From positions 1 through 64,000 of the forward strand of contig CAZYIE010000014.1 in NCBI GenBank assembly GCA_964646755.1: DNA of 64,000 bases, written 5' to 3'. The notes beneath the pieces are model-generated. The model saw nothing but the letters and a program-made list of their open reading frames with translations, was not told the origin of the DNA and searched no databases. Origin of the DNA: MVRV01 sp964646755 (lineage in GTDB: Bacteria; Desulfobacterota; Syntrophia; Syntrophales; Smithellaceae). Within the stretch, counting starts at the first letter, position 1. The number at the start of each line of letters is the position of its first letter. Position numbers and translations under genes: made by a program. Below, piece by piece: positions 7,552 to 15,517 of the stretch.

Positions 7552-9744
7552 ATGGAAAAGCGGAAGTATATCGAACTGGCAAAAAGCGAAGGCCGGACAG
7601 CCCTGAACGAGGCCGAGGCCAAGCAAGTGCTAAGCCTCTATGGTGTTCCCGTTGTAAAAGAATCGGTTGTGTTCAGACCGGAGGATGCGGTTAGGCAAGC
7701 TAGAAAATATGGATTCCCTGTCGTTCTCAAGGGATTGGGATCTAAGCTGACTCATAAGACAGAGAAGGGACTGGTCCGTCTGAATCTCAAAAATTCGCGA
7801 GATATTTTGGCGGCGGCAAAGGGCATCGCCAAGTCGGCAGGGGAAGACCTGGAAGGATTTCTTGTTCAACCGATGATCAGCGGACGGCGGGAATTTGTAG
7901 CGGGACTGTTCTGTGACCCTGATTTCGGTCCCATTGTCATGTTCGGTCTGGGCGGGATCTTCACAGAGGCACTGGGGGATGTCGTCTTTCGTCTTGCCCC
8001 ATTAAGTGAGGCCGAGGCAGAACTGATGATCAATGAGCTCCATTCCTCGAAGCTGTTGGATGCCTTTAGAGGAGAATCGGCAGCCTGGAGGCAAGACATT
8101 GTCCAAACACTCGTCGGATTGTCCCGCCTGGCGGAGGAATTGACCGATATTACCGAAGTGGATATCAACCCCCTGGTTATCGGGGCCGATGGCCGGGTGA
8201 CGGCAGTCGATGCCCTGATCATTATCGGTGATCGGCCCGTCGGGGCATCCACCAATCAACACATAGAGCCGGCAGAGCTAAAGAAAATCTTTTATCCCGG
8301 TTCTCTGGTCTTGATCGGCGCGTCCGCCCAGATTGGCAAATGGGGGAATCTGCTTCTCTCCAACGTCTTGGCCGGTGGCTACAAAGGAAAACTTTATCTG
8401 GTCAATCAGAAAGTACAGGATATTGCCGGCAGGAAGGTCTACAAGACCGTCACGGAAATCCCGAGCAAGGTCGATCTCGGCATCGTCACGATTCCTGCGT
8501 CCCATGTTTCCTCTCTTATTCCCGAATTTCAGGCGAAAGGAATCCGGCACATGCTCCTTATTTCGGCCGGTTTCGGCGAGTTGGGAGACGAGGGCCGTCA
8601 GTCTGAAGCGGAGCTTGTCAAGGCCGCCAGAGAAGCGGGCATCACGATCCTCGGTCCTAATACCATGGGCATCTGCAATCCTCATGCAAACTTTTACTGT
8701 ACGGGTACATCTTGTTGGCCCAAGGCTGGATCGGTTGGTCTGGTTTCGCAATCGGGTAATCTGGGAATCCAGTTAATGAACTTTGCCGAAGCGGAAGGTA
8801 TTGGCATCCGGGCCTTCTGTGGATCGGGCAATGAAGCCATGATAACAATCGAGGACTACATCAGCACATTTGCAGCCGATGAGATGACGAAGACGGTTGT
8901 CCTCTATATAGAAAGCATCAAAGACGGCCGGCGATTCTTTTCAGCGGCCCGCCAAGTTTCTCGAATTAAGCCCGTAATTGTTCTCAAAGGGGGTCGGACA
9001 GCAGCGGGCAGCAGGGCGGCAGCAAGCCATACGGGCGCCATGGCGTCCAACATCAGGATTTTCAATGCGGCCTGCAAACAGGCCGGCGTTGTCCTTGCTG
9101 ATCAGCCCATGGATCTTCTGGACCTTTCCGCCGCTTTTTCCTCGCTGCCCCTGCCCCGGGGAAAAAGAGTCGCCATCATGACCCTGGGGGGAGGATGGGG
9201 TGTTGTCGCAACAGATTTATGCGTTGAACTGGGGCTGGAAGTTCCTCACCTGAGCAAGGATGTCATCGCCCGGATTGATGAGATTTTGCCACCATACTGG
9301 AGCCGCGAGAATCCTGTCGATCTGGTAGGTGAATTCGACACCTCGATGCCCGAAAAAATCCTGGAAGCCCTCATCAGTTGGGATCAATGCGACGCCGTCA
9401 TCCATTTGGGTGTTGTTGGGAGAACCAATACCGTGGTTAAGCTTCTCGATGCGGCCCGAGTCTCCGGTCAGGATATACCGCAGGTCGCCTATGATGAAGG
9501 TCAAAAACTGTATGAGCAGGCTGAAAATGATTTTTTCACTTGCAGCGCCAAGCTGATGGAAAAATACGGGAAACCGATCCTGGGAGTATTCCTGGATGAC
9601 GCAAAAAGCAAGACTGTCACGGAAATTCCCGACAGTCCCTATAAAGGCATATCCTTCCTGACACCTGAACGCGCTGTCAAGACCCTGTCCAGTATGGTGA
9701 CCTATAATGACTGGTTAAAGAAAGAGAACTTCCGGGATAACTAG
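7552..9744 (+). CDS. ADP-forming acyl-CoA synthetase, beta-alpha fusion
   Basis: A 730-residue NDP-forming acyl-CoA synthetase of the acetyl-CoA synthetase (ADP) type. It makes ATP from acyl-CoA, ADP and phosphate, or works in reverse. The ATP-grasp (beta) part is N-terminal (about 1-225, with KLTHKTEKG holding the predicted beta His68). The CoA-binding/ligase (alpha) part follows (about 240-700), with SLVLIGAS at the CoA site and the predicted phosphohistidine His493 in ASHTGA. The more common fusion has alpha first, so this is the permuted order. A GAGAGGAGAAG site precedes the ATG. With the upstream CoA-transferase it could give two routes from acyl-CoA to acid. Confidence 0.88.
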   Translation: MEKRKYIELAKSEGRTALNEAEAKQVLSLYGVPVVKESVVFRPEDAVRQARKYGFPVVLKGLGSKLTHKTEKGLVRLNLKNSRDILAAAKGIAKSAGEDLEGFLVQPMISGRREFVAGLFCDPDFGPIVMFGLGGIFTEALGDVVFRLAPLSEAEAELMINELHSSKLLDAFRGESAAWRQDIVQTLVGLSRLAEELTDITEVDINPLVIGADGRVTAVDALIIIGDRPVGASTNQHIEPAELKKIFYPGSLVLIGASAQIGKWGNLLLSNVLAGGYKGKLYLVNQKVQDIAGRKVYKTVTEIPSKVDLGIVTIPASHVSSLIPEFQAKGIRHMLLISAGFGELGDEGRQSEAELVKAAREAGITILGPNTMGICNPHANFYCTGTSCWPKAGSVGLVSQSGNLGIQLMNFAEAEGIGIRAFCGSGNEAMITIEDYISTFAADEMTKTVVLYIESIKDGRRFFSAARQVSRIKPVIVLKGGRTAAGSRAAASHTGAMASNIRIFNAACKQAGVVLADQPMDLLDLSAAFSSLPLPRGKRVAIMTLGGGWGVVATDLCVELGLEVPHLSKDVIARIDEILPPYWSRENPVDLVGEFDTSMPEKILEALISWDQCDAVIHLGVVGRTNTVVKLLDAARVSGQDIPQVAYDEGQKLYEQAENDFFTCSAKLMEKYGKPILGVFLDDAKSKTVTEIPDSPYKGISFLTPERAVKTLSSMVTYNDWLKKENFRDN

Positions 9745-9771
9745 TTGGGGAATAGCGGTTAAGGTTAGGAT

Positions 9772-10698
9772 TTATATTTGGAGATTATTTACATCATCAA
9801 TTAATCCCAGGGCTTTATAGGAAAGGGCAAGATGCCTCAGATAAAACGGATTATCCGGCTCTATTTTCAATGCTTTGCGGAAGGCTTCCACTGCCTCTTT
9901 ATGGTAATTGGCCCGGGCCAGCATGTTACCGAAGCGGTTGTAGTAGGCACCGGCGCTGGAGTTGTCGGAATGCGCGGCAGCTTCGTATTGGGCTTGTGCT
10001 TCGGAAATCAGGCCCAACGCGACTAACGCATCACCTAAGCAACAACGATACACAGTTTTAGCCGGATTGGCCGCAATACAAGCTGTAAGCAGCCTTTTTG
10101 CTTCTTCGTAACTTCCGCTTTTAGCGAACAGATCAGACATCTTAAAATAGTAATGGTCAACTTGATCCGGATCAATTTCTGCGGCCCGCAAATATGCAGC
10201 TTCGCTCTCAGAGGTTAGCCCTGCGGCAAACAGAGCATCGCCCCAAAGGCAGTAAAAAGCGGGATTATCGTTTTCCAGCCCGACTAATTTTTCGAAAATG
10301 TCGCAGGCTTCCCGGGCGCGGCCAGCCAGAAGATAGGCATTTCCCAGTTCGTTTTGCAGGCCGGTATCGGCGGGTTGGGCAGCCACGGCGCTTGTGCATA
10401 TTTCCACAAGCTTACCGAAATTTTTTCCCTGCTTATAAATGCGCACCAGTTCATCAAAAGCAAAGCCGGTAAATATTTTTCTTTGCAGTTCCCGTTTCAG
10501 CAGAATTTCCAGGTAGGCAACAGCTTTTTCTGTAGCGCCGCTGTCGTGATATGCCCAGGCCAGCATCAACAAAACTGATTCCTCTTCCGGATAAGTCTGA
10601 TAAATATCTTCTAAGAGCACGATGGCTTCCGGATATTTCCCCTGCTTCAGAAGCTGATCTGCCGTATCCAGTTTTTCCATTGTTTCCCTTGATAGCAA
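9772..10698 (-). CDS. TPR repeat protein
   Basis: A 308-residue soluble protein built almost wholly of tetratricopeptide repeats, at least seven, for example AIVLLEDIYQTYPEEESVLL and AVEAFRKALKIEPDNPFYLR. No signal peptide, membrane segment or catalytic domain is seen, so it is likely a protein-interaction scaffold. It converges with the acyl-CoA synthetase gene, and the selenoprotein gene lies upstream on the same strand behind a strong terminator. Function unknown. Confidence 0.8.
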   Translation of the reverse strand: MLSRETMEKLDTADQLLKQGKYPEAIVLLEDIYQTYPEEESVLLMLAWAYHDSGATEKAVAYLEILLKRELQRKIFTGFAFDELVRIYKQGKNFGKLVEICTSAVAAQPADTGLQNELGNAYLLAGRAREACDIFEKLVGLENDNPAFYCLWGDALFAAGLTSESEAAYLRAAEIDPDQVDHYYFKMSDLFAKSGSYEEAKRLLTACIAANPAKTVYRCCLGDALVALGLISEAQAQYEAAAHSDNSSAGAYYNRFGNMLARANYHKEAVEAFRKALKIEPDNPFYLRHLALSYKALGLIDDVNNLQI

Positions 10699-10751
10699 TT
10701 TATTAGTGGATTAGCACTTTGGACGCGAAATGGTGGAAGAAAACATTTGGT

Positions 10752-10781
10752 CAAAAAATAAGGGGGAGAAAAATCTCCCCC
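10752..10781 (-). terminator. Rho-independent terminator of the selenoprotein gene
   Basis: A perfect 8-bp hairpin GGGGGAGA/TCTCCCCC with a 4-base loop (10762-10781) is followed on the minus strand by TTATTTTTTGA. It lies just past the TGA/TAA end of the HesB-like gene. Confidence 0.85.
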
Positions 10782-10787
10782 GAAGTT

Positions 10788-11105
10788 TCAGCAACCTCCG
10801 CACGATGATCCGCAACCGCCTTCCGCTGCAGCAAGCCCGGAAGTCAATTTAAATCCCGAGCCACCGGCTGATTCAATAAAATCAACATTAATAGGTTTCG
10901 CCTGACTAAGAAGGTCTTTATCAATTATAAATTTTGTGCCTTGTTCGTCAAACACTTCATCTTCACTTTTAGGCTCGTCCAGAGCCATGCCCAAAGAGGG
11001 CCCGGATCAACCAATTGACATTGTAATCCGGATTGCCGAATTTACATTCTTATCCTTGAGAAAATCCTTAATTACCTCGGAGGCCTTATCTGTAACTGTA
11101 AACAT
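10788..11105 (-). CDS. HesB/IscA-like selenoprotein with in-frame UGA
   Basis: Read from ATG 11105 (AAAGGAGA site upstream) the frame gives 105 residues, interrupted only by TGA at 11009-11007 (codon 33). The sequence around it is SIG-U-SGPSLGMALDEP. In HesB-like proteins of related bacteria this position is Cys or Sec, and the motif after it matches the family exactly. The C-terminus ends GGCGSSCGGC, a second Cys cluster. The frame continues with family-like sequence to a proper stop and terminator, so the TGA is best read as selenocysteine, not as a nonsense mutation. Likely role: A-type iron-sulfur or metal-binding carrier; exact role unproven. Confidence 0.85.
10978..11009 (-). promoter_or_regulatory. 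Candidate bacterial SECIS hairpin
   Basis: Directly after the UGA, minus-strand bases 11006-10978 can fold as TCC+GGGCC paired with GGCTC+GGA. This gives eight pairs (one G-U), one bulged U on the 3' side and a 12-nt apical loop containing TTTGGG. A hairpin starting within a few bases of UGA with a bulged U is the layout of SelB-recognised bacterial elements. Hand-folded only. Confidence 0.55.
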
Positions 11106-11330
11106 TAAACTATCTCCTTTCTTAAGATGGATTCTTTACCATCAATATTGGAGATAACTTATCCATAATCAAAGTATTGTCAATTATATTTTTCGGGAAA
11201 GCTGTAACAGGCTGATTATTTATGGATTTGTTTACATTGATGCCATTAATCAATTATGCAAAATTATGAATGGATATCAGTGATTCCATGTTGATTGATG
11301 AAGACCGGCTAAACTTTAACTTTATTGACT

Positions 11331-11375
11331 TAATCATCATTAATCGTTATGATTAACCACGATTAATGATGATTA
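11331..11375. promoter_or_regulatory. Long inverted-repeat operator of RHH/ParE pair
   Basis: Perfect 17-bp arms (11331-11347 and 11359-11375), core ATTAATCGT/ACGATTAAT, surround an 11-base spacer that itself contains GATTAA. The right arm ends 10 bases before the antitoxin ATG. This is the usual site for autoregulation by a ribbon-helix-helix antitoxin. The preceding stretch 11106-11330 holds nothing else recognised. Confidence 0.7.
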
Positions 11376-11385
11376 GGAGATCCTG

Positions 11386-11652
11386 ATGGATACCAAAGTA
11401 TTGACTGCGCACGTACCGTTGCCATTGGTCGAGAAGATTGACCAGTTGTCCATCCGCTTGGAGCGATCGCGGGGATGGATAATCAAGCAGGCCTTATCCG
11501 CATGGCTTGACCAGGAAGAAGAGCGTCAGCGACTAACGCTGGAAGCGCTGGCCGATGTCGATGCCGGACGCGTCATTGCCCATAAGAATGTACAAGAGTG
11601 GGTGGAAAGTCTTGGCACAGAAAATCCGCTGCCGCTGCCGCTGCCGAAATGA
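11386..11652 (+). CDS. Ribbon-helix-helix antitoxin (CopG/ParD-like)
   Basis: An 88-residue protein with an N-terminal RHH DNA-binding domain (VLTAHVPLPLVEKIDQLSIR then SRGWIIKQALSAWL, about residues 5-48) and a C-terminal tail that would wrap the toxin. The start has a TTAGGAG site. Its stop overlaps the toxin start (ATGA), the classical coupling of antitoxin and toxin. It should bind the 45-bp operator just upstream. The last residues are a short Pro-Leu repeat coded by CCGCTG units. Confidence 0.85.
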   Translation: MDTKVLTAHVPLPLVEKIDQLSIRLERSRGWIIKQALSAWLDQEEERQRLTLEALADVDAGRVIAHKNVQEWVESLGTENPLPLPLPK

Positions 11653-11927
11653 TGGAACTGAACTGGACAAGTAAGGCGCTTTCTGATTTGGCGCGTCTTT
11701 ATAATTTTCTGGCGCCCGTAAACTCACTGGCCGCCGCCCGCATTGTTCAGGCGCTTGCTGCCGCACCGGGCCGCATCATCGAGAATCCGCGTATCGGAGA
11801 GAAATTAGACGAGTTCGCGCCGCGTGAAGTTCGACGCATCCTGGTACAAAATTACGAGATACGCTACGAAATCCAGGAATTGAATATCTATGTGCTGCGC
11901 GTCTGGCATACAAGAGAAAATCGGTAA
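11649..11927 (+). CDS. RelE/ParE-family toxin
   Basis: A 92-residue ParE-like protein starting at ATG 11649 (or 11652) inside the antitoxin stop. The frame is open 17 codons further up, but that part runs over the antitoxin 3' end and codes for an unlikely Ala run. Family features are ELNWTSKALSDLARLYNFL at the N-terminus, REVRRILVQNYEIRYEI in the middle and VLRVWHTRENR at the C-terminus. ParE toxins act on DNA gyrase and RelE toxins on mRNA; the C-terminal pattern favours ParE. It forms a type II pair with the upstream RHH gene. Confidence 0.85.
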   Translation: MMELNWTSKALSDLARLYNFLAPVNSLAAARIVQALAAAPGRIIENPRIGEKLDEFAPREVRRILVQNYEIRYEIQELNIYVLRVWHTRENR

Positions 11928-12051
11928 TCGACCGGCAGCTTTAGCGATCTATGTTCCCCGCTGGTTCAAGCGTCCTGCGCTTGAGCCGAAACATTTAGGA
12001 GCAACCAACATATGTCCGACACAGCCACCGCCTGCGGTGCTATTAAGAAGC

Positions 12052-12234
12052 TTATGCGACTGCGTATTTAACAGGCAAAATCTTGTCAAGTGAAACATTC
12101 CTTGAAGCATCCAGGATTTCTATTCCTATGATTTTGTCGTTCTCGCCAACATCAAGAACAATATCTTCCGCTACCCTCTTATTAATAATAACACAAAGAT
12201 TACTTTCGGGTGTTATGCCCGTGATTTGTTCTTG
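12052..12234 (-). pseudogene. DUF2283 remnant
   Basis: On the minus strand a frame without a start codon reads through the core DUF2283 signature (VLDVGENDKIIGIEILDA) and ends with TAA at 12054-12052. Upstream the frame is closed by TAG and the expected N-terminus (the TYDKEADALYI-type segment) is missing. It is therefore a 5'-truncated relic lying just after the HigA-like gene. The rest of the 11928-12254 gap shows nothing recognisable. Confidence 0.65.
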
Positions 12235-12254
12235 CTACAAACTGCGAAATGGTA

Positions 12255-12560
12255 TTAGACCGTAGATGCCATTTTCCCGGAAGCAACATGCAAATGTAAT
12301 CCAAGCGCATTAACTACTTTGAGAATCGTGGAAAATTCCGGATTACCTTCCGGCGATAACGCCTTATAAAGGCTCTCGCGGCCTAGTCCAGTTTGTTTTG
12401 CTATTTGTGACATTCCTTTAGCTTTGGCAATGTCACCAAGCGCTGCTGCAATTAATGATGGATCGTTTCCTTCCAATGCAGCTTCCAAATACGCAGCCAT
12501 ATCTTCTTCAGTTTCAAGATGCTCTGTAACTTCCCAGGGACTTGTTTTTTCTCTGCCCAT
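12255..12560 (-). CDS. HI1420-type addiction module antitoxin (HTH)
   Basis: A 101-residue helix-turn-helix protein of the 'downstream HI1420' antidote family. The core reads IAKAKGMSQIAKQTGLGRES followed by LYKALSPEGNPEFSTILKVV, with the HTH at about residues 45-75. It lies 2 bases after the toxin stop, so toxin comes first and antitoxin second, as in this family. It probably represses the promoter at 12866-12894, where a GTATC/GATAC dyad sits between the -35 and -10 boxes. Confidence 0.85.
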   Translation of the reverse strand: MGREKTSPWEVTEHLETEEDMAAYLEAALEGNDPSLIAAALGDIAKAKGMSQIAKQTGLGRESLYKALSPEGNPEFSTILKVVNALGLHLHVASGKMASTV

Positions 12561-12562
12561 TT

Positions 12563-12859
12563 TTATTCCTCCACTTTTTGCGCCAGTTCATGTGCTTTCT
12601 TAATATCTTTTGATTGTGTTGATTTATCACCACCTGAAAGCAGAATTATCACCGTATTCTTTTTTTGCAGGTAATAAATACGGTAGCCGGGACCATAATC
12701 TATTCTGATTTCAGAAATACCCTCACCGACTGGTTTGACATCACCAAAATTGCCTAATGATATTCTTCTAATCCGAATAGCAATCCGCATTCGCGCATTT
12801 CTATCTTTAAGCGAATCAAACCATTTCCTATAGGTTTCTGTCTGGCGGATTTCGATCAC
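12563..12859 (-). CDS. HI1419-type RelE-like toxin, GTG start
   Basis: A type II toxin of the 'upstream HI1419' family, 98 residues from GTG 12859. That start gives VIEIRQTETYRKW, which aligns with the normal family N-terminus MIEIR. An ATG 25 codons further up (12934) would run through the promoter. The conserved core GDVKPVGEGISEIRIDYGPG and YRIYYLQ is present, so the gene is intact. The -10 box ends about 7 bases before the GTG, so the message may be leaderless. Partner is the HTH antitoxin 2 bases downstream. These toxins act as ribosome-dependent or related mRNA nucleases by family. Confidence 0.82.
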   Translation of the reverse strand: MIEIRQTETYRKWFDSLKDRNARMRIAIRIRRISLGNFGDVKPVGEGISEIRIDYGPGYRIYYLQKKNTVIILLSGGDKSTQSKDIKKAHELAQKVEE

Positions 12860-12865
12860 GAGTAT

Positions 12866-12894
12866 TTTGTATCCCAAAAGATACGAACTGTCAA
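12866..12894 (-). promoter_or_regulatory. Promoter/operator of the HI1419-HI1420 pair
   Basis: TTGACA (12894-12889), exactly 17 bases, then TACAAA (12871-12866). The spacer holds the dyad GTATC-TTTTGG-GATAC, a likely binding site for the HTH antitoxin. Transcription would start at or next to the GTG of the toxin. Confidence 0.65.
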
Positions 12895-13028
12895 CATATT
12901 TTACCCCGCTGGTTCCCCTGCATCCTGTTGCCACTATTTTTCAAGAATGAAGTTAACAAGTCCCTCTCTGTTTTTGAAAATTGGGGTCAGCGCTTAATCC
13001 CGAAAGAATCCGCTTGGATTTGTTTCCA

Positions 13029-13058
13029 TTGACATGGAGCTCCTCTCTCGTTTATATT
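13029..13058 (+). promoter_or_regulatory. Promoter of transglutaminase-like gene
   Basis: TTGACA (13029-13034), 18-base spacer, TATATT (13053-13058), 32 bases before the ATG at 13091. A GACAGGGGAT ribosome-binding site follows. Confidence 0.5.
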
Positions 13059-13090
13059 AAATAGTAATTTGAACGACAGGGGATATTTTT

Positions 13091-14785
13091 ATGAAAAAGA
13101 TTGCAGGCTTAATATTTTTAGCTCTGGCAGTATTGGCATCTCCCTGCTTTGCTGAAAATTTTATAGTGAAAGGTGACATGGCTTCGACGATTCATTATGA
13201 ATTACAGCACCAGATCACCGCCGGCGATGCTATGCGCAAATTGTCTTTGAGCTTTGTTCTGCCTCAGAGTTTTGAATCCCCCACCTATAGCCAGAAGATA
13301 ACCAACCTGAAAATATCATTTTCTCCGGAAGCACAGGAAAGAAAAACTGCAACCGATGTGCGCGGTAATAGTACGATTCTGGCTACCTGGACAAATGTCC
13401 CCGATAAAGTAAATGCTATTATTTCTTTTGATGCTGCCAACCACACTGGATTAACACTTCTCGAAACGAATGCGCCTTTTCCACTGACCAACCTTTCTGA
13501 CGATCTGGCCGATTATTTAAAGGCAACGGCCCAAGTGCAGTCGGACAATCCGGAAATTCGCAAGCTGTCTTTGCAATTAACAAAAGATGTAAAGACCCAA
13601 TTTGATGCCGTGCAGAGGGTTGTTTCCTGGGTAGTAGATAATGTGCGCTACGTCAGCCCGCCTGCCCAGTACGACGCCGTTTATTCTCTGGAATCGGGCA
13701 AAGGAAACTGTCAGAATTTTTCTCATCTTACCGCAGCTCTTTTGCGTTCAGTCGGAGTTCCGGTGCGTATTGTCAACGGTGTTACTCTGAATCAACCTTT
13801 TGATGTCAAATGGGAAAAAGGAACGCTGACTTTTAAAATGGGACAAGGCAGACATTCCTGGATTGAAATATGGTTCCCCGATAAAGGATGGGTGCCTTAT
13901 GACCCGCAAAATATGCAGCTTTTCGTTTCCAACCGTTTTGTCCGCATTGAAGTTGGTGTAGATAATAACGAGACAAAAAATGACGGTTTAGTCCGCTGGT
14001 CACAAACGACTGACGCCCGCATTAAACCGAAACTGCAGGAAACAATTGATGCGAACTTTACTTCCGATTCCGTTAAATTTACGGGAACCCGTCAGAGTTA
14101 CGGACCGAAAAATTTACTTCTGGGACCAGGCGTAAAGGCTGATTTTAAGAAAATCGCCATGCTCCCGACGCCGCCACCCGTTGTCATTCCGGAATCCCAG
14201 AAGAAATTACTGCGCTTTTTTATTCCCTTTGTTTACGGCAACCTCGATTTTCCGGAAGATATTGATTTTGCTTTTCCCCGCTCCACGACCAAATCCGGTG
14301 CTAACAACTACGAAATGTCCCGTAATTTTCTGGTGGAGACAGCCGAATATGTAACAACCAAAGCAACGCAGTATGCGCAGGTTGTTGTTTTAAAAAAACC
14401 GTTGAAACTGCAAAAAGCTGCCTTGGCCCTGCATAAATTCGGCGGCGAAGGATGGTTGTGGGTCGATGTTTTTCAGGATGATCAGGGTAAACCGGGGACG
14501 CCGCTATATACAAGCGATATGGTCAATCTGGATCACATTTCCCTGAAACCCGGTTATCGCTGGGTGAATTTTGATTTTAAGAAAGATTCCCCTGTTTTAA
14601 TGCCCGGTTCTTATTGGATAGCGCTTGGTTTTTCCGGCAGCCCGATTATTAATTGGTTTTATACTTATGGCAAACCGGTAGGTCCTGTCTATGGAACACG
14701 CTATAAAGGTGTTTTTCAGGATGATTGGAGCGGGGCGCTCAGTTATGAATTTAACTACCGGGTTACGGGGCTGACGGTAAAATAG
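13091..14785 (+). CDS. Secreted transglutaminase-like domain protein
   Basis: A 564-residue exported protein with an N-terminal signal peptide (about 1-21, ending CFA-EN). A beta-rich region precedes a transglutaminase-like cysteine-protease core. The predicted triad is Cys207 (KGNCQNFS), His255 (GRHSWIEIW) and Asp271 (VPYDPQNM). A second beta-sandwich region (about 370-564) ends in repeated GSYWIALGFSG-type strands. Bacterial proteins of this kind are mostly proteases or amidases of the cell envelope, not cross-linkers. The gene stands alone; the next gene is convergent. Confidence 0.8.
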   Translation: MKKIAGLIFLALAVLASPCFAENFIVKGDMASTIHYELQHQITAGDAMRKLSLSFVLPQSFESPTYSQKITNLKISFSPEAQERKTATDVRGNSTILATWTNVPDKVNAIISFDAANHTGLTLLETNAPFPLTNLSDDLADYLKATAQVQSDNPEIRKLSLQLTKDVKTQFDAVQRVVSWVVDNVRYVSPPAQYDAVYSLESGKGNCQNFSHLTAALLRSVGVPVRIVNGVTLNQPFDVKWEKGTLTFKMGQGRHSWIEIWFPDKGWVPYDPQNMQLFVSNRFVRIEVGVDNNETKNDGLVRWSQTTDARIKPKLQETIDANFTSDSVKFTGTRQSYGPKNLLLGPGVKADFKKIAMLPTPPPVVIPESQKKLLRFFIPFVYGNLDFPEDIDFAFPRSTTKSGANNYEMSRNFLVETAEYVTTKATQYAQVVVLKKPLKLQKAALALHKFGGEGWLWVDVFQDDQGKPGTPLYTSDMVNLDHISLKPGYRWVNFDFKKDSPVLMPGSYWIALGFSGSPIINWFYTYGKPVGPVYGTRYKGVFQDDWSGALSYEFNYRVTGLTVK

Positions 14786-14803
14786 TTATTTTGCCAAGTT
14801 TAT

Positions 14804-15376
14804 CTATGCCTCCCCGACGGCCGAATCTTTTTCTTGCGCCAGTTTCTTTTGCGCATTGGCCAGTACTTCATCAAAATGCTTTTCCAACTTTACATTTGCG
14901 CCACGCAGGCCGGCAATAACAGAATCGGCCCATGCGAGATATTCAACCCTTCTTTGACACGACCAATGCCGTGGCGGAAAATTGGCGATATCGTTGATAT
15001 TGCAAATCTTGTCGGCCAGCTTTATCTGCCTGGCCCGGTCCGAGAGAAGAGATGCCTTCTCAATTTGTTTGAGCTTCCTTTCCTGTTTCGGCAAACTCTT
15101 GTCGTCAGTTACTTCCAAGATCAGGGCAAGAATATCTTCTCCGAAATTAAGACGGATTTCCTCGGGTGTGGTATTTGTGTCTTCAATTGTGTCATGAAGA
15201 AGCGCACCAACAATCGTGACGATGTCGTAGATATCACCGACAGTCCATAAAACATTGGCAACTTCAATGGGATGGTTGATGTAAGGCGAAGCCCGTTCAT
15301 CTTTCCGGCGCTGGTTGCGGTGTTTTTCTGCGGAGAAATTCAACGCTTTCAAAAATAAGGTAATATCATTGTGCAA
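14804..15376 (-). CDS. Mesh1-type HD hydrolase (ppGpp-hydrolase-like)
   Basis: A 190-residue stand-alone HD domain related to the hydrolase half of RelA/SpoT. Visible residues are QRRKDER at the substrate loop, His35 in YINHPIEVA, the HD pair His61-Asp62 followed by Glu65-Asp66 (LLHDTIEDT), and Asp123 in KLADKICNI. No synthetase, TGS or ACT domain is present. The family hydrolyses (p)ppGpp, and some members act on NADPH. It converges with the transglutaminase-like gene and faces away from the next gene. A long acidic and basic tail follows the core. Confidence 0.85.
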   Translation of the reverse strand: MHNDITLFLKALNFSAEKHRNQRRKDERASPYINHPIEVANVLWTVGDIYDIVTIVGALLHDTIEDTNTTPEEIRLNFGEDILALILEVTDDKSLPKQERKLKQIEKASLLSDRARQIKLADKICNINDIANFPPRHWSCQRRVEYLAWADSVIAGLRGANVKLEKHFDEVLANAQKKLAQEKDSAVGEA

Positions 15377-15448
15377 AATATTATCTCCTCTATGGCAGGC
15401 AATTTACCATAATTGGGAAATCCATGCAAATCTGCCAGTCTTTTTGTC

Positions 15449-15478
15449 TTGACTTTATGGGGGAACTGATCTTTAAAA
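15449..15478 (+). promoter_or_regulatory. Possible promoter of exported protein gene
   Basis: TTGACT (15449-15454), 18 bases, TTAAAA (15473-15478), 40 bases before the ATG at 15518. An AAGGAAGTGAGG ribosome site follows. Moderate match only. Confidence 0.35.
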
Positions 15479-15517
15479 TTCACCTAACATCCTACATAAG
15501 GAAGTGAGGAACAATAT

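Noticed and set aside
11598..11648. Upstream extension of the ParE-like toxin
   Set aside because: It overlaps the antitoxin end and codes for MGGKSWHRKSAAAAAAE, with no ribosome site; ATG 11649 fits the family.
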